41,893 nucleotides of DNA from Affinirhizobium straminoryzae (GCF_007004135.1 NZ_VJMG01000024.1:1-41893), one strand, 5' to 3'. Counted from the stretch's first letter, positions 1-10,074 are shown. The notes: generated from the sequence alone by a model not told the origin. Numbers and translations are program-made.

Positions 1-83
1 TTGCCGACCTCCTGTCGGCAGGCGGTTTCAGCGAGGCGATGTCCGCCAACGACGCCAAGTTCTGGTTTCATCAGGGAGACTAA
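1..83 (+). CDS. 3' end of an upstream gene of the che operon (partial, unidentified)
   Basis: An open frame from base 3 to a TAA at 81-83 encodes 26 residues ending in FWFHQGD; its start lies outside the window. The stop is two bases before the cheY ATG, and the cheY ribosome-binding site (AGGGAG) sits inside its last codons, so it is probably the preceding gene of the same operon. Comparable operons often carry a small STAS-domain protein at this place, but the 26 residues visible are too few to confirm that. No function is assigned. Confidence 0.5.
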   Translation, partial: ADLLSAGGFSEAMSANDAKFWFHQGD

Positions 84-85
84 CA

Positions 86-454
86 ATGACCGCCAGCATC
101 CTGACCGTGGATGATTCCGCCAGCATTCGTCTGACCACGCGGGTGGCTCTGTCCAACGCCGGATACCAGGTGACCGAGGCCGTGGACGGCCTGGACGGCA
201 TCTCGAAACTGAAGGGCGGACGTTACGACCTGATCGTGACCGACCTCAACATGCCGGGCATGGACGGCCTGACCATGATCCGCGAGCTGCGCAAGCTGCC
301 CGCACACATGGGCGTTCCGGTGATCTTCCTCACCACCGAGTCCGACGCCGGCATCAAGCAGGAAGCCAAGGCCGCCGGCGCGACCGGCTGGCTGACGAAG
401 CCCTTCGACCCGGAAAGCCTGGTCAAGATCGTGAGAAAGGTCCTCGGCAAATGA
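86..454 (+). CDS. cheY: CheY-type single-domain response regulator
   Basis: This 122-residue protein is a stand-alone receiver domain with no output domain. The acidic pair D9/D10, phospho-acceptor D53 in TDLNMPGMDG, T83/T84 and K105 in the TKPF motif are all present. It should be phosphorylated by the CheA encoded immediately downstream and carry the signal to a motor or another target in the cytoplasm. AGGGAG precedes the ATG, and the stop overlaps the cheA start as ATGA, which indicates translational coupling. No CheZ or CheX phosphatase gene is seen in the window. The target cannot be read from sequence; flagellar switch binding is the default for the family. Confidence 0.95.
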   Translation: MTASILTVDDSASIRLTTRVALSNAGYQVTEAVDGLDGISKLKGGRYDLIVTDLNMPGMDGLTMIRELRKLPAHMGVPVIFLTTESDAGIKQEAKAAGATGWLTKPFDPESLVKIVRKVLGK

Positions 455-2544
455 GTTTTCCGGATCCGATTGCCGTCTTCCGCACAGAAGCGGCCGAGCT
501 GCTGGAACAGATCGAAGCCGGCCTTCTGGATCTGAACCACGACCTTGCCGACAAGGAACAGGTCGATGCCGTCTTTCGCGGACTGCACACATTGAAGGGC
601 TCCGGAGCCATGTTCGGCTTCGAGGCCCTTGCTGCATTTACGCATCATTGCGAAACCGCCTTCGATCAGGTGCGCAAGGGCATCGTGCCGGCAACCCATG
701 ATCTCGTCACCGCGGTCCTCAACGCCACCGACCACATGCGCGCGCTGATCGAGACGCCCGATGGCGATCACGAGGCGATGAGCGAAGCGCTGCTGTCGCG
801 CCTGCGCGCTGCCGTTTCGGCGGCCGGCCTGCCGGCTGAAGCAGCAGCAAGCCATGCGGCACCCGCCGCAGCTGCCCCGGCGGCGTCACCGGCGACCACA
901 GCACCGACGGGCGCCACCACCTATCGCATCCGCTTCTCCCTGCCGGCCAATGCCATGGTCAACGGCACCAACCCGATCGGCCTTCTCAACGAACTGCGCG
1001 ACCTCGGGACCTGCGCGATCCGCGCCGACCGCTCCCGCCTGCCCGCCCTCGATGATCTCGTGGCCAGCGATCTCTATGTCCGCTGGGATGTGGACCTGGT
1101 GACGGAACAGCCGCGCGCCGCGATCGACGACGTCTTCATCTTCGTCATGGACGAGATGGAACTGTCCGTTGAAACGGTGGATGCCGTTCAGGCCGAAGCC
1201 CCCGCAGCCCAGCCATCGCCCCAGCCGGTAGCCGCATCCGTTGCCGCTCCGGCAGCAGCAACGCCGACCGCACGAGCAGAACCCGTTCATCCGGCACCGG
1301 CTGCCGTTGCCACACCGCCCGCCCCACGCACCACGCCGGCACCCGCCGCCGAGAGCAAGCAGGCAAAGTCGACAGAGAATGTCCGCGTTCCCGCCGAACG
1401 CCTGGACGAACTGATGGACCGCGTCGGCGAACTGGTCATTGCGCAGTCGCGTCTCAGCCAGCTGGCCAATGCCAGCGTGGACCTGCAGCTGCGCGCCGTC
1501 TCGGAGGACGTGGAACGCCTCTCCGGCGAACTGCGCGACACGATGATGGTGCTGCGCATGGTGCCGGTGGCACAGCTCTTCAGCCGTTTCCGCCGCCTGG
1601 TGCACGACCTCGCCATCGAGACCGGCAAGAAGATCGAACTGATCACCGAGGGCGAAACCACCGAAGTGGACAAGAGCGTGGTGGAACGCCTTGCCGATCC
1701 GCTCGTGCATCTGGTGCGAAATTCCTGCGACCACGGCCTGGAAACGCCGGAAGAGCGGCTCGCGCAGGGCAAGCAGGCCGCCGGCCGCATCTTCCTCTCC
1801 GCGCGCCAGCAGGCCGGCGAAGTGATCATCACCATCAAGGATGACGGCCGTGGCATCAACCGCGACCGTGTGCGCGCCAAGGCGGAAAGTTCCGGCCTCA
1901 TCGCCCCGAATGCCGTGCTGTCCGACCAGGATCTGTTGCAGCTGATCTTCCAGCCCGGCTTTTCGACGGCCCAGCAGGTCACGAACCTCTCCGGCCGCGG
2001 CGTCGGCATGGATGTGGTGAAGCGCACCATCGATGCGCTGCGCGGCACGATCAACGTCGTCAGCCATACCGGCCAGGGATCGGAAATCTCGCTCGCCATT
2101 CCGCTGACGCTTGCCATCATCGACGGGCTTCTGGTGCGCGTCGGCTCTGGCCGCTACGTCATCCCGCTGTCGGCGGTCGAGGAATGCCTCGAACTGTCGA
2201 TCGAGGAAGACATGCGCTCGCGCGGCCGCAGCTTCATCTCGCTGCGTGACAGCCTGGTGCCGTTCATCCGCCTGCGCGATCTCTTCAAGACCGGCACCAA
2301 GCCGGACCCGTTCCAGAAGGTTGTCGTGATCTCGACCGGCGCCGAGCGGGTCGGGCTCGTCGTCGACCAGATCATCGGCGACCACCAGACCGTCATCAAG
2401 GGCATGTCCAAGCTGCATCATGACGTGGCGACCTTCTCCGGCGCGACGATCCTCGGTGATGGCGGCGTGGCCCTCATTCTCGATGTCGGTCACCTGGTCA
2501 CCGCCGGCCAGCAACAGGAGGCGCAATTGCGCGCGGCAGGATGA
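451..2544 (+). CDS. cheA: Chemotaxis histidine kinase CheA
   Basis: This is a 697-residue cytoplasmic kinase. Residues 1-105 form the HPt (P1) domain with phospho-acceptor H46 in LHTLKGSG. An Ala/Pro linker follows. Residues about 156-240 form a compact domain (YRIRF at its start, DDVFIFVMD near its end) in the place of the classical CheY-binding P2. A second Ala/Pro-rich linker covers about 246-305, then the dimerisation helices from about 308 (RVPAERLDELMDRVGEL), an HATPase domain with N box (HLVRNSCDHGLE), G1 (DDGRGI) and G2 (GRGVGMDVV), and a C-terminal CheW-like domain from about 560. It should phosphorylate the CheY and CheB of this operon under receptor control. Start and stop both overlap neighbours as ATGA. 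Confidence 0.96.
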   Translation: MSFPDPIAVFRTEAAELLEQIEAGLLDLNHDLADKEQVDAVFRGLHTLKGSGAMFGFEALAAFTHHCETAFDQVRKGIVPATHDLVTAVLNATDHMRALIETPDGDHEAMSEALLSRLRAAVSAAGLPAEAAASHAAPAAAAPAASPATTAPTGATTYRIRFSLPANAMVNGTNPIGLLNELRDLGTCAIRADRSRLPALDDLVASDLYVRWDVDLVTEQPRAAIDDVFIFVMDEMELSVETVDAVQAEAPAAQPSPQPVAASVAAPAAATPTARAEPVHPAPAAVATPPAPRTTPAPAAESKQAKSTENVRVPAERLDELMDRVGELVIAQSRLSQLANASVDLQLRAVSEDVERLSGELRDTMMVLRMVPVAQLFSRFRRLVHDLAIETGKKIELITEGETTEVDKSVVERLADPLVHLVRNSCDHGLETPEERLAQGKQAAGRIFLSARQQAGEVIITIKDDGRGINRDRVRAKAESSGLIAPNAVLSDQDLLQLIFQPGFSTAQQVTNLSGRGVGMDVVKRTIDALRGTINVVSHTGQGSEISLAIPLTLAIIDGLLVRVGSGRYVIPLSAVEECLELSIEEDMRSRGRSFISLRDSLVPFIRLRDLFKTGTKPDPFQKVVVISTGAERVGLVVDQIIGDHQTVIKGMSKLHHDVATFSGATILGDGGVALILDVGHLVTAGQQQEAQLRAAG

Positions 2545-3053
2545 GCGAAGCAGTGAGAAAGATACCGGAAGACCTGTGGAGCGGCCGCGAGGAGCTGGAG
2601 GTGCTGACCTTCGACATCGCCGGCGAAATGTTTGCGCTGGAAGCCGTCAAGGTTCAGGAAATCCTGGACCTCCTGCCGGAGACCACCGTACCGGGCGCCA
2701 AGCGCTTCGTCGGCAGCGTGATCAACTTCCGCGGCAAGGTCATTCCGCTCGCCGACATCCGCGTCGCCTTCGGCATGGAGGCGACGAAGACCACCATCGA
2801 CAGCCGCATCATCGTGATCGAGCTGGAGATCGAGGACGAACCGACGCTGATCGGCCTTCGCACCGACAAGGTGAACGAGGTGACCACCCTCCTGAAGGCT
2901 GCCGGCGAGCCACCGCCGAGCGTCGGCATGCGCTGGCGTCCCGATTTCATTGATTGCCTCGTCCGTCGCGACGGCGAATTCATCATTATTCCGAACCTGC
3001 AAACCATTTTCTCGGCCCAGCACGAGCGGCCGCACCAAGCAGTACAGGCTTAA
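2541..3053 (+). CDS. cheW: CheW coupling protein (first copy)
   Basis: A single CheW/SH3-like domain of 170 residues spans nearly the whole protein. Typical features are LTFDIAGEMFALEAVKVQEIL near the start, the GSVINFRGKVIPLADIR core and the C-terminal FIIIPNLQTIF. CheW bridges CheA to the cytoplasmic tips of chemoreceptors. Its ATG overlaps the cheA TGA, so the two are probably translationally coupled, and the first receptor gene follows 21 bases later. A second, divergent CheW lies after the receptors, and the two copies may differ in their position in the array. The N-terminal 20 residues are an extra charged stretch before the domain. Confidence 0.95.
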   Translation: MSEAVRKIPEDLWSGREELEVLTFDIAGEMFALEAVKVQEILDLLPETTVPGAKRFVGSVINFRGKVIPLADIRVAFGMEATKTTIDSRIIVIELEIEDEPTLIGLRTDKVNEVTTLLKAAGEPPPSVGMRWRPDFIDCLVRRDGEFIIIPNLQTIFSAQHERPHQAVQA

Positions 3054-3074
3054 GGCCGACAAGAGGGGAACATC

Positions 3075-4751
3075 ATGCGCGCTACGATCAAACTCAAACT
3101 GGCACTGGCCTTCGGCTTCATCATCGTGATGCTCGTCGCCGTTGCCACGCTCGGCACCATCAGCCTTGCGAATCTGAATTCGACGCTGGAAAACGTGGTT
3201 GAGGGGCCCGCCGCGCGTCTGAACCTGGCGCAGAACATGAACAATGCGCAGCTGCAGCAGCTGCGCCAGCAGAAGAACATGCTGCTGGCCACCGACCAGA
3301 AACAGGTCCGGGATTATGCGGCCACGGCAGAAACCTACCGCAAGGAATTCGACACCGCCTACCAGGCCGTTCTTCTGCTCGCGACCGAACAGGGAAAGAT
3401 CCTGTGGAACAAGCTGAACACACTGGAAAACGAATACCGCAAGCAGGACGAACAGATCAGAAGCCTCATCCTGGCAGGTGACCGTGACACCGCCCTGAAG
3501 ATCTCCACTACGGAAAACCGCGCGACGGTCAACGAGATCGACAAGCTTCTGACGGAAATCGTCGACCTTGAGACGGCCCGCCTCAACGAAGCCAAGCTCG
3601 CTGCAGGCGACGACTATCGCCAGACCCGGCTCATCGTTCTGGCCGTCGCCGGCACCGCGCTCATCATTGCGGCCGTGGCGGCGGTCTGGATCGCACTGTC
3701 GATCAACCGCGGTCTGAAAAGCGCCGTCGTTGCCCTGCAGAACGTATCGGAAGGCGACCTTACCTCGACCGTTGCGATCAGCACGCGCGATGAAATCGGC
3801 GAACTCCTCGGCTATCTCAACACGATGATCGAACGCCTGCGCGGCGTCGTCGGCGATGCAATCTCTGCCGGTGACAACGTCTCGTCGGGCAGCCAGGAGC
3901 TGTCGGCGAGCGCCGAACAGCTGTCACAGGGCTCCACGGAGCAGGCTGCGGCTGCCGAGCAGGCGTCCGCCTCGATGGAAGAGATGGCCTCCAACATCAA
4001 GCAGAATGCCGACAATGCCGCCCAGACGGAAAAGATCGCCCGCCAGTCCTCGCGCGATGCGGAGCTCTCCGGACAGGCCGTGTCGCGCGCGGTCGGCGCC
4101 ATGCGCACGATCGCCGAGAAGATCTCCATCGTACAGGAAATCGCCCGCCAGACCGATCTGCTCGCCCTGAACGCCGCCGTCGAGGCCGCGCGCGCCGGCG
4201 AACACGGCAAGGGTTTTGCCGTCGTCGCTTCCGAAGTGCGCAAGCTTGCCGAACGCAGCCAGGCGGCCGCCGCTGAAATCTCAGCGCTGTCCGGCGAGAC
4301 CGTGCAGGTAGCGACCGAAGCCGGCGAGATGCTGAACCGTCTGGTGCCGGATATCCAGAAGACCGCCGAACTGGTCTCGGAAATCTCCGCTGCCTGCCGC
4401 GAACAGGATATTGGCGCCAGCCAGATCAATGACGCGATCCAGCAGCTCGACAAGGTGACCCAGCAGAATGCCGGCGCCTCGGAAGAGATGTCGGCCACCT
4501 CGGAAGAGCTGGCCGCCCAGGCGGAGGAACTGCAGGCCTCCATCGCCTTCTTCAAGGTGGAGCGTTCAACGCAGCGGGCAAGCCGTACCGAGCCCCGCAC
4601 CGAGGCAAAGGCTGCCCGGCCAGCCGCCCGCGCGGCACATCCCCAGAAACAGACAGTTGCCGCCCAGCAGGCCCGCGTCAAGGGCTTCGCCCTCGACATG
4701 TCCGCCGGCGGTCCCGACGAGGAAGACAGGTATTTCCGCCAGAGCGCCTGA
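3075..4751 (+). CDS. Methyl-accepting chemotaxis protein 1 of 3 (one HAMP unit)
   Basis: This is a 558-residue receptor. A transmembrane helix at about 10-30 and a second at about 186-208 flank a periplasmic region of roughly 155 residues that reads as a helical-bundle (4HB_MCP-like) sensor. One HAMP unit follows (about 211-260, with EGDLTSTV and DEIGELL), then a long signalling hairpin with the conserved tip near 358-386 ([20 protein letters not shown]). The tail after the hairpin is Ala/Arg-rich and ends in [15 protein letters not shown] plus a final FRQSA, a motif shared by all three receptors here. An AGAGGGG sequence precedes the ATG. The ligand is not predictable. The signalling region is nearly identical to that of the next two receptors. 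Confidence 0.95.
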   Translation: MRATIKLKLALAFGFIIVMLVAVATLGTISLANLNSTLENVVEGPAARLNLAQNMNNAQLQQLRQQKNMLLATDQKQVRDYAATAETYRKEFDTAYQAVLLLATEQGKILWNKLNTLENEYRKQDEQIRSLILAGDRDTALKISTTENRATVNEIDKLLTEIVDLETARLNEAKLAAGDDYRQTRLIVLAVAGTALIIAAVAAVWIALSINRGLKSAVVALQNVSEGDLTSTVAISTRDEIGELLGYLNTMIERLRGVVGDAISAGDNVSSGSQELSASAEQLSQGSTEQAAAAEQASASMEEMASNIKQNADNAAQTEKIARQSSRDAELSGQAVSRAVGAMRTIAEKISIVQEIARQTDLLALNAAVEAARAGEHGKGFAVVASEVRKLAERSQAAAAEISALSGETVQVATEAGEMLNRLVPDIQKTAELVSEISAACREQDIGASQINDAIQQLDKVTQQNAGASEEMSATSEELAAQAEELQASIAFFKVERSTQRASRTEPRTEAKAARPAARAAHPQKQTVAAQQARVKGFALDMSAGGPDEEDRYFRQSA

Positions 4752-4819
4752 GGCGCATGGCGACCCGATGACATTGCCGCAACCGACACGGATCTGACCA
4801 ACGGACGAAAGAACGAGAC

Positions 4820-6736
4820 ATGCGCTTTACGATCAAACTGAAATTGGGTCTTGCCTTTGGCCTCGTCATTGCGCTGTCGGGAGCCATGTCGGCCGTCGCG
4901 ATCAGCAACCTCAGCACGCTGAACAGCGCCATCACCGATATCGTGCAGGGTCCGGCCGCCAATCTGAGGGATTCCAGCCGGCTGACCAAGGCGGTGCTGG
5001 GCAGCATCCGTTTCGAGAAGAACGCAATCATCAACACGGATCCGGCGCAGATCGCCGGCTTCGTGCGCAATGCCAATGCCGAGCGCGCCAATGTCGGTCG
5101 CGCGCTGGAAGCCCTTTCCGACGAAAAGGATCCCGGCATACAGCAGAGCCTGCGGGATTTCCGCCTGACCTTCGAACGCTTCGAGCGGAATCAGGACACC
5201 ATCCTGAAGCTTGCGACGGAAAATACGGAGGAAAGCAACCGCAAGGCCGGCGAGCTGTCGATGTCGGAAGGGGCGCTTGCCGTCAATGCCATGCTGCAGG
5301 CTACGGATGCCATCGAAAAGATGGTGTCGGACAACCTTACCAAGATCGATGGCCAGACGAACGACCAGTATGCAACCTCGCGCAACATCCTTCTGGGTGG
5401 CAGCGTCTTCCTCTTCCTGTTCTCCTCCGTCGTTGCCCTCTGGCTGGCGCTCACCATCAATCGCGGCCTGCGCAATGTCGCCGATGTCGCAAGTGCGGTC
5501 GCGATCGGTGACCTCAACCGCGAGGTGAAGGTCAAGACCGATGACGAGATCAAGGACGTCATCGATACGGTCAACACGATGACCGCCAATCTGCGCCAGA
5601 CGGCATCCGCTGCGGAACGCATCGCCCAGGGCGATGTGGCCGTTGCCGTGAAGCCGCTGTCGGACAAGGATACGCTCGGCATCGCCATGGAACGCATGGT
5701 GGCCTATCTGCAGCAGACTGCCGGCCTTGCCCGCAGCATCGCCGAAGGCGATCTCACCGTACAGGCCCGCCGCCTGTCGGATCAGGATGCGCTGGGCACA
5801 TCACTCGAAACCATGATCGAGCGCCTGCGCAGCGTGGTCGGCGATGCGGTGATGGCGGCAGACAACGTGACGGGCGGCAGCCAGGAACTGTCCGCCAGCG
5901 CCGAACAGCTGTCGCAGGGTGCCACGGAACAGGCTGCGGCTGCCGAACAGGCGTCGGCTTCGATGGAAGAGATGGCCTCCAACATCAAGCAGAACGCCGA
6001 CAACGCCGCCCAGACGGAAAAGATTGCCCGCCAGTCCTCGCGCGATGCCGAAAGCTCCGGCCAGGCGGTCGCCCGTGCCGTCGGCGCCATGCGCACCATC
6101 GCCGAGAAGATCTCCATCGTACAGGAAATCGCCCGCCAGACCGACCTGCTCGCCCTGAACGCCGCCGTCGAGGCCGCGCGTGCCGGCGAACACGGCAAGG
6201 GTTTTGCCGTCGTCGCTTCCGAAGTGCGCAAGCTTGCCGAACGCAGCCAGGCGGCCGCCGCCGAAATCTCAGCGCTCTCCGGGGAAACGGTACAGGTTGC
6301 GACGGAAGCCGGCGAGATGCTGAACCGTCTGGTGCCGGATATCCAGAAGACCGCCGAACTGATCTCGGAGATTTCCGCCGCCTGCCGCGAACAGGATATT
6401 GGCGCCAGCCAGATCAATGACGCGATCCAGCAGCTCGACAAGGTGACCCAGCAGAATGCCGGCGCCTCCGAAGAGATGTCGGCCACCTCGGAAGAACTGG
6501 CCGCCCAGGCAGAAGAGCTGCAGGCCTCCATCGCCTTCTTCAAGGTGGAAACGGCCAAGAATGCCCGCCGCCCGCGCACGGGCACCGGCGCCGAACGCGC
6601 GGTGCCGGCCCGCCAGGAGATTGCCCCCCGCAAGCAGTCGGTACGCGCCCAGCAGGCTCGCGCCAAGGGCTTCGCTCTCGACATGTCGGCTGGCGGGCCG
6701 GACGAGGAAGACCAGGATTTCAGACAGATGGCTTAA
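4820..6736 (+). CDS. Methyl-accepting chemotaxis protein 2 of 3 (HAMP plus two further HAMP-like units)
   Basis: This 638-residue paralogue has transmembrane helices at about 9-30 and 189-213 around a helical periplasmic region that differs in sequence from receptor 1. After the second helix comes a HAMP domain (about 214-266, AIGDLNREV and DDEIKDVI). It is followed by two HAMP-like repeats (about 263-344), each with the pattern xGDx then LSDxDxLGxxxExM. Receptor 1 has only one HAMP unit. The signalling hairpin (about 345-575) differs from receptor 1 at only a few residues. The C-terminus again ends with [15 protein letters not shown] followed by FRQMA. The 68-base gap after receptor 1 has no terminator that I can see, so one transcript is likely. 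Confidence 0.95.
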   Translation: MRFTIKLKLGLAFGLVIALSGAMSAVAISNLSTLNSAITDIVQGPAANLRDSSRLTKAVLGSIRFEKNAIINTDPAQIAGFVRNANAERANVGRALEALSDEKDPGIQQSLRDFRLTFERFERNQDTILKLATENTEESNRKAGELSMSEGALAVNAMLQATDAIEKMVSDNLTKIDGQTNDQYATSRNILLGGSVFLFLFSSVVALWLALTINRGLRNVADVASAVAIGDLNREVKVKTDDEIKDVIDTVNTMTANLRQTASAAERIAQGDVAVAVKPLSDKDTLGIAMERMVAYLQQTAGLARSIAEGDLTVQARRLSDQDALGTSLETMIERLRSVVGDAVMAADNVTGGSQELSASAEQLSQGATEQAAAAEQASASMEEMASNIKQNADNAAQTEKIARQSSRDAESSGQAVARAVGAMRTIAEKISIVQEIARQTDLLALNAAVEAARAGEHGKGFAVVASEVRKLAERSQAAAAEISALSGETVQVATEAGEMLNRLVPDIQKTAELISEISAACREQDIGASQINDAIQQLDKVTQQNAGASEEMSATSEELAAQAEELQASIAFFKVETAKNARRPRTGTGAERAVPARQEIAPRKQSVRAQQARAKGFALDMSAGGPDEEDQDFRQMA

Positions 6737-6776
6737 CCCTTGCTTTCACAATTCCGGCTACACTGAGCAAACTCAA

Positions 6777-6816
6777 GCGGCCCGATGCAGGGGCCGCATC
6801 CGACCGGTCAACCGGT
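6777..6816 (+). other. Intergenic hairpins between receptor genes 2 and 3
   Basis: A perfect 7-bp stem, GCGGCCC at 6777-6783 with GGGCCGC at 6791-6797 (7-base loop), is followed at once by a direct repeat of the palindrome ACCGGT (6803-6808 and 6811-6816). No T-run follows, so this is not a classical intrinsic terminator. It lies in the longest gap (155 bases) inside the che block and could stabilise or process the transcript, or mark a secondary promoter region for the third receptor. Confidence 0.4.
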
Positions 6817-6891
6817 GCGCACAAGGGTGAATGTCATCGTTCCTGGTGCGGAAAGTTGAAGTGAAATCTCTCTTTCCTGTGGGACATAACA

Positions 6892-8715
6892 ATGCGTTTC
6901 ACCATCAAGCTCAAGCTGGCCTTGGCCTTCGGCTTCCTGATCCTGCTCTCCAGTGCGACGGTGATTGTCGCCATCATCAATCTCGGCAATCTCAATTCCG
7001 CCATCAGCGGCATCGTGCAGGGACCTGCAACGAACCTTCGGATCTCCTCGGACCTGTCGACGGCGATCCTGAACGCGATCCGGGACGAAAAGAACGCCGT
7101 GATCAGCAATGATCCACAGCAAATCAACAACTTCGTCACGACCATCCGCGCCAATCTGCAGAAGGCGGATGTGGCTTTGCAGCAGCTGGCACAGAGCCGC
7201 AATCCGGCGGTTCTCGAAAAGGTTGCCCAGTTGAATCGTCAGCTGCCGATCTGGAAGCAGATCGATGAGCAGGTCATCAAGTACGCCACCGAGAACACCG
7301 AGGAAAGCAATCGCAAGGGCGGCGAACTTTCGATGACCGAAGGACGCAAGGCCTTCAACGAGGTTTTGACCTCGCTCAATGCGGTCAACGAAGCCATTGC
7401 TGCCGATCTGCGCACCACGGATGAAGCAACAAACGAACAGTACACCACCTCGCGCAACCTGCTGGTCACCGGCCTTGCCGTGATGTTTGTTCTTTCCGCC
7501 GCAGTCGCCTTGTGGATCGCGCTTGGCATCAACAGCGGTCTGAAGAAGATCAAGGCTGTCGCGGATGCCGTTGCCATCGGCGATCTCAGCCAGAACATCG
7601 AGATCAAGACCAATGACGAAATCCGCGACGTGGTGGACAGCGTCCGGGTGATGACCGACAATCTTCGCGAAACGGCTCGCGTGGCAGACCATATCTCGAA
7701 CGGCGACCTGACCATTTCCCCGAAGCCGCTGTCAGACAAGGACACGCTGGGCAAGGCGCTCGAAAACATGGTGCAGCGCCTGCGCGGCGTGGTGGGCGAT
7801 GCGATTGCCGCCGGCGACAACGTCTCGTCGGGCAGCCAGGAGCTGTCGGCCAGCGCCGAACAGCTGTCGCAGGGCTCGACGGAACAGGCCTCCGCCGCCG
7901 AACAGGCCTCTGCCGCCATGGAAGAAATGGCCGCCAACATCAAGCAGAACGCCGACAACGCCGCCCAGACGGAAAAGATCGCCCGCCAGTCCTCGCGCGA
8001 TGCCGAAGCCTCCGGCCAGGCCGTCGGCCGTGCCGTCGGCGCCATGCGCACGATCGCCGAGAAGATCTCGATCGTGCAGGAAATCGCTCGCCAGACCGAT
8101 CTGCTCGCCCTGAACGCCGCGGTCGAGGCCGCACGTGCCGGCGAACACGGCAAGGGTTTTGCCGTCGTGGCTTCCGAAGTGCGCAAGCTTGCCGAACGCA
8201 GCCAGGCGGCTGCCGCCGAAATCTCCTCGCTCTCGGGCGACACTGTCCAGGTGGCAACCGAAGCCGGCGAGATGCTGAACCGTCTGGTGCCGGATATCCA
8301 GAAGACCGCCGAACTGGTCTCGGAAATCTCCGCCGCCTGCCGCGAACAGGACATCGGTGCAAGCCAGATCAACGAGGCGATCCAGCAGCTCGACAAGGTG
8401 ACGCAGCAGAACTCGAGCGCGTCGGAGCAGATGTCGGCCACCTCGGAAGAACTGGCCGCCCAGGCGGAAGAACTGCAGGCTTCGATCTCCTTCTTCAAGG
8501 TGGAGCAGACCAATGGCAACCGTCGGGCTGCGGGTCGCCCCTCCGCGTCGCGGCCTGCCGCCTCCGCCGCACGGCCGAAGGTTCAGGCGCGTCCGGCCTC
8601 TTCGGGCGGCACGCAGTCGGTCGCGGCCCAGCAGGCGCGCGCCCGCGGCTTTGCCCTCGACATGTCGTCGGGCGGCCCCGATGCAGACGATGCCGATTTC
8701 CGGGAGAGCGCGTAA
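6892..8715 (+). CDS. Methyl-accepting chemotaxis protein 3 of 3 (HAMP plus one further HAMP-like unit)
   Basis: This 607-residue paralogue starts with the same MRFTIKLKL as receptor 2. Transmembrane helices lie at about 9-30 and 189-213. The periplasmic region of about 155 residues shares the [24 protein letters not shown] stretch with receptor 2, so these two probably arose from one another. HAMP lies at about 214-266, with one extra HAMP-like unit (about 263-304, [18 protein letters not shown]). The signalling hairpin follows, with the standard tip [18 protein letters not shown]. The tail is Ser/Ala/Arg-rich and ends in [14 protein letters not shown] plus a final FRESA. The stop is two bases before the ATG of the second cheW. 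Confidence 0.95.
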   Translation: MRFTIKLKLALAFGFLILLSSATVIVAIINLGNLNSAISGIVQGPATNLRISSDLSTAILNAIRDEKNAVISNDPQQINNFVTTIRANLQKADVALQQLAQSRNPAVLEKVAQLNRQLPIWKQIDEQVIKYATENTEESNRKGGELSMTEGRKAFNEVLTSLNAVNEAIAADLRTTDEATNEQYTTSRNLLVTGLAVMFVLSAAVALWIALGINSGLKKIKAVADAVAIGDLSQNIEIKTNDEIRDVVDSVRVMTDNLRETARVADHISNGDLTISPKPLSDKDTLGKALENMVQRLRGVVGDAIAAGDNVSSGSQELSASAEQLSQGSTEQASAAEQASAAMEEMAANIKQNADNAAQTEKIARQSSRDAEASGQAVGRAVGAMRTIAEKISIVQEIARQTDLLALNAAVEAARAGEHGKGFAVVASEVRKLAERSQAAAAEISSLSGDTVQVATEAGEMLNRLVPDIQKTAELVSEISAACREQDIGASQINEAIQQLDKVTQQNSSASEQMSATSEELAAQAEELQASISFFKVEQTNGNRRAAGRPSASRPAASAARPKVQARPASSGGTQSVAAQQARARGFALDMSSGGPDADDADFRESA

Positions 8716-8717
8716 CC

Positions 8718-9206
8718 ATGGCCGTCAACTCAGAAGCCCAGTTCGTCACCTTCAGTCTCGGCGAGGAAATCTTCGCCGTGCCGGTCGAAGTGGTCCGGGA
8801 AATCCTGGACCACGAGGAGGCCTTCAAGATCCCGCACGGGCCCGATTATCTGCTGGGCCTGCGCGATGTGCGCGGACAGGGCGTGCCGGTGATCGATCTT
8901 CGCCTGCGGCTGGGTCTCAGCCGCACGACAAAGACGCCGCACACCCGCATTCTGGTGCTGGACGTGCCGGTGGAGCAGCGCATGCTGGCGCTGGGCCTGG
9001 TTGCCGACCGCGTCTATGAAGTGGTGCCCTTCCAGCCGTCGCAGATCGAGCCGGCGCCGGATATCGGGATCCGCTGGAAAAGCGATTACATTGCCGGCGT
9101 CGTCCGTCGTGATGGCGGCTTCGTGGTGATCATCGATCTGGCGCGGCTGTTCTCCGATTCCGGCACGGCACTGGCAGGCGTCGTCGCCTCCCAGCGCGTC
9201 GCCTGA
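8718..9206 (+). CDS. cheW: CheW coupling protein (second copy)
   Basis: A 162-residue single CheW domain: FVTFSLGEEIFAVPVEVVREIL at the start, GLRDVRGQGVPVIDLRLRLGL in the middle and GGFVVIIDLARLF at the end. It is clearly diverged from the first CheW of this operon. It should couple receptors to CheA at the membrane array. The ATG is two bases after the receptor-3 stop, and cheR follows after 13 bases. Two CheW proteins in one operon are common in secondary alphaproteobacterial che clusters and may let receptors be wired with different gains; that last point is inference. Confidence 0.94.
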   Translation: MAVNSEAQFVTFSLGEEIFAVPVEVVREILDHEEAFKIPHGPDYLLGLRDVRGQGVPVIDLRLRLGLSRTTKTPHTRILVLDVPVEQRMLALGLVADRVYEVVPFQPSQIEPAPDIGIRWKSDYIAGVVRRDGGFVVIIDLARLFSDSGTALAGVVASQRVA

Positions 9207-9219
9207 CGGGAGCATCGAT

Positions 9220-10074
9220 TTGTCCGCAGCATCGCTTCAGAGACAGCCGGTCGACGACCGGTTGAGCCAGCGCAACTTCGATCGGCTGTCCAAGTACATC
9301 TACGAGTACAGCGGCATCAAGATGCCGATCACCAAGATCACCATGCTGGAGGGGCGCCTGCGCCGTCGCCTGCGCGTGACCGGGATCGCGACCTTCGATG
9401 AATATTGCGACTATCTGTTCAAGCATGACGGCATGGCGCGCGAACAGGTCTACCTGATCGACGCGGTGACCACCAACAAGACGGACTTCTTCCGCGAGCC
9501 GAAGCACTTCGAGTTCATGGCGAAGACGGCGGTGCCGGAACTGCTGGCGGGCGGCGTGTCACAGCTCAGAATCTGGAGTTCCGCCTGCTCCACCGGCGCC
9601 GAGCCCTATACCATGGCCATGGTTCTGGCCGACCTGATGACGGATCGCCGGGATGCGGACTACCGGGTGATCGCGACGGACCTGTCGACGGAAGTGCTGC
9701 AGGTGGCCCGCAAGGCCATCTATCCCATGGACATGCTCTCGCCGATCCCCGCGGATCTGGCGCGCCGCTACGTCATGCAGCCGCGCGATCCCTCGCGCGG
9801 CGAGGGACGCATCGTTCCCGCGCTTCGCCAGAAGGTGGCCTTCGGACGCCTGAACCTGATGGACGAAAGCTATTCGGTGCCGGAGCAGCAGCACATCATC
9901 TTCTGCCGCAACGTGCTGATCTATTTCGACAAACCGACGCAGCTGCATGTGCTGGGCCGGCTGTGCGACTGCCTGCTTCCAGGCGGTTTTCTGTTCATTG
10001 GTCATTCGGAAACGGCAACGGGATTCAACCTGCCGATAAAGCAGGTTGCCAACACAGTGTTCAAACGGGTGTAA
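9220..10074 (+). CDS. cheR: Chemoreceptor glutamate methyltransferase CheR (TTG start)
   Basis: This 284-residue protein has the CheR N-terminal helical domain (FDRLSKYIYEYSGIKMP, MLEGRLRRRLR) followed by a SAM-dependent methyltransferase domain. SAM-site signatures are RIWSSACSTGAEPYTMAM, the acidic VIATDLST, and HIIFCRNVLIYFD. It transfers methyl groups from SAM to receptor glutamates for adaptation. No ATG fits: the first in-frame ATG is at residue 37, inside the conserved N-terminal domain. A TTG at 9220 with GGGAG seven bases upstream is the best start. The gene sits 13 bases after cheW and 3 bases before cheB. Confidence 0.94.
   Translation: MSAASLQRQPVDDRLSQRNFDRLSKYIYEYSGIKMPITKITMLEGRLRRRLRVTGIATFDEYCDYLFKHDGMAREQVYLIDAVTTNKTDFFREPKHFEFMAKTAVPELLAGGVSQLRIWSSACSTGAEPYTMAMVLADLMTDRRDADYRVIATDLSTEVLQVARKAIYPMDMLSPIPADLARRYVMQPRDPSRGEGRIVPALRQKVAFGRLNLMDESYSVPEQQHIIFCRNVLIYFDKPTQLHVLGRLCDCLLPGGFLFIGHSETATGFNLPIKQVANTVFKRV

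Noticed and set aside
3075..8715. Repeated receptor DNA as evidence for a mobile element
   Set aside because: The repeats fall exactly on the signalling domains of paralogous genes, with no inverted ends, transposase or target duplication.
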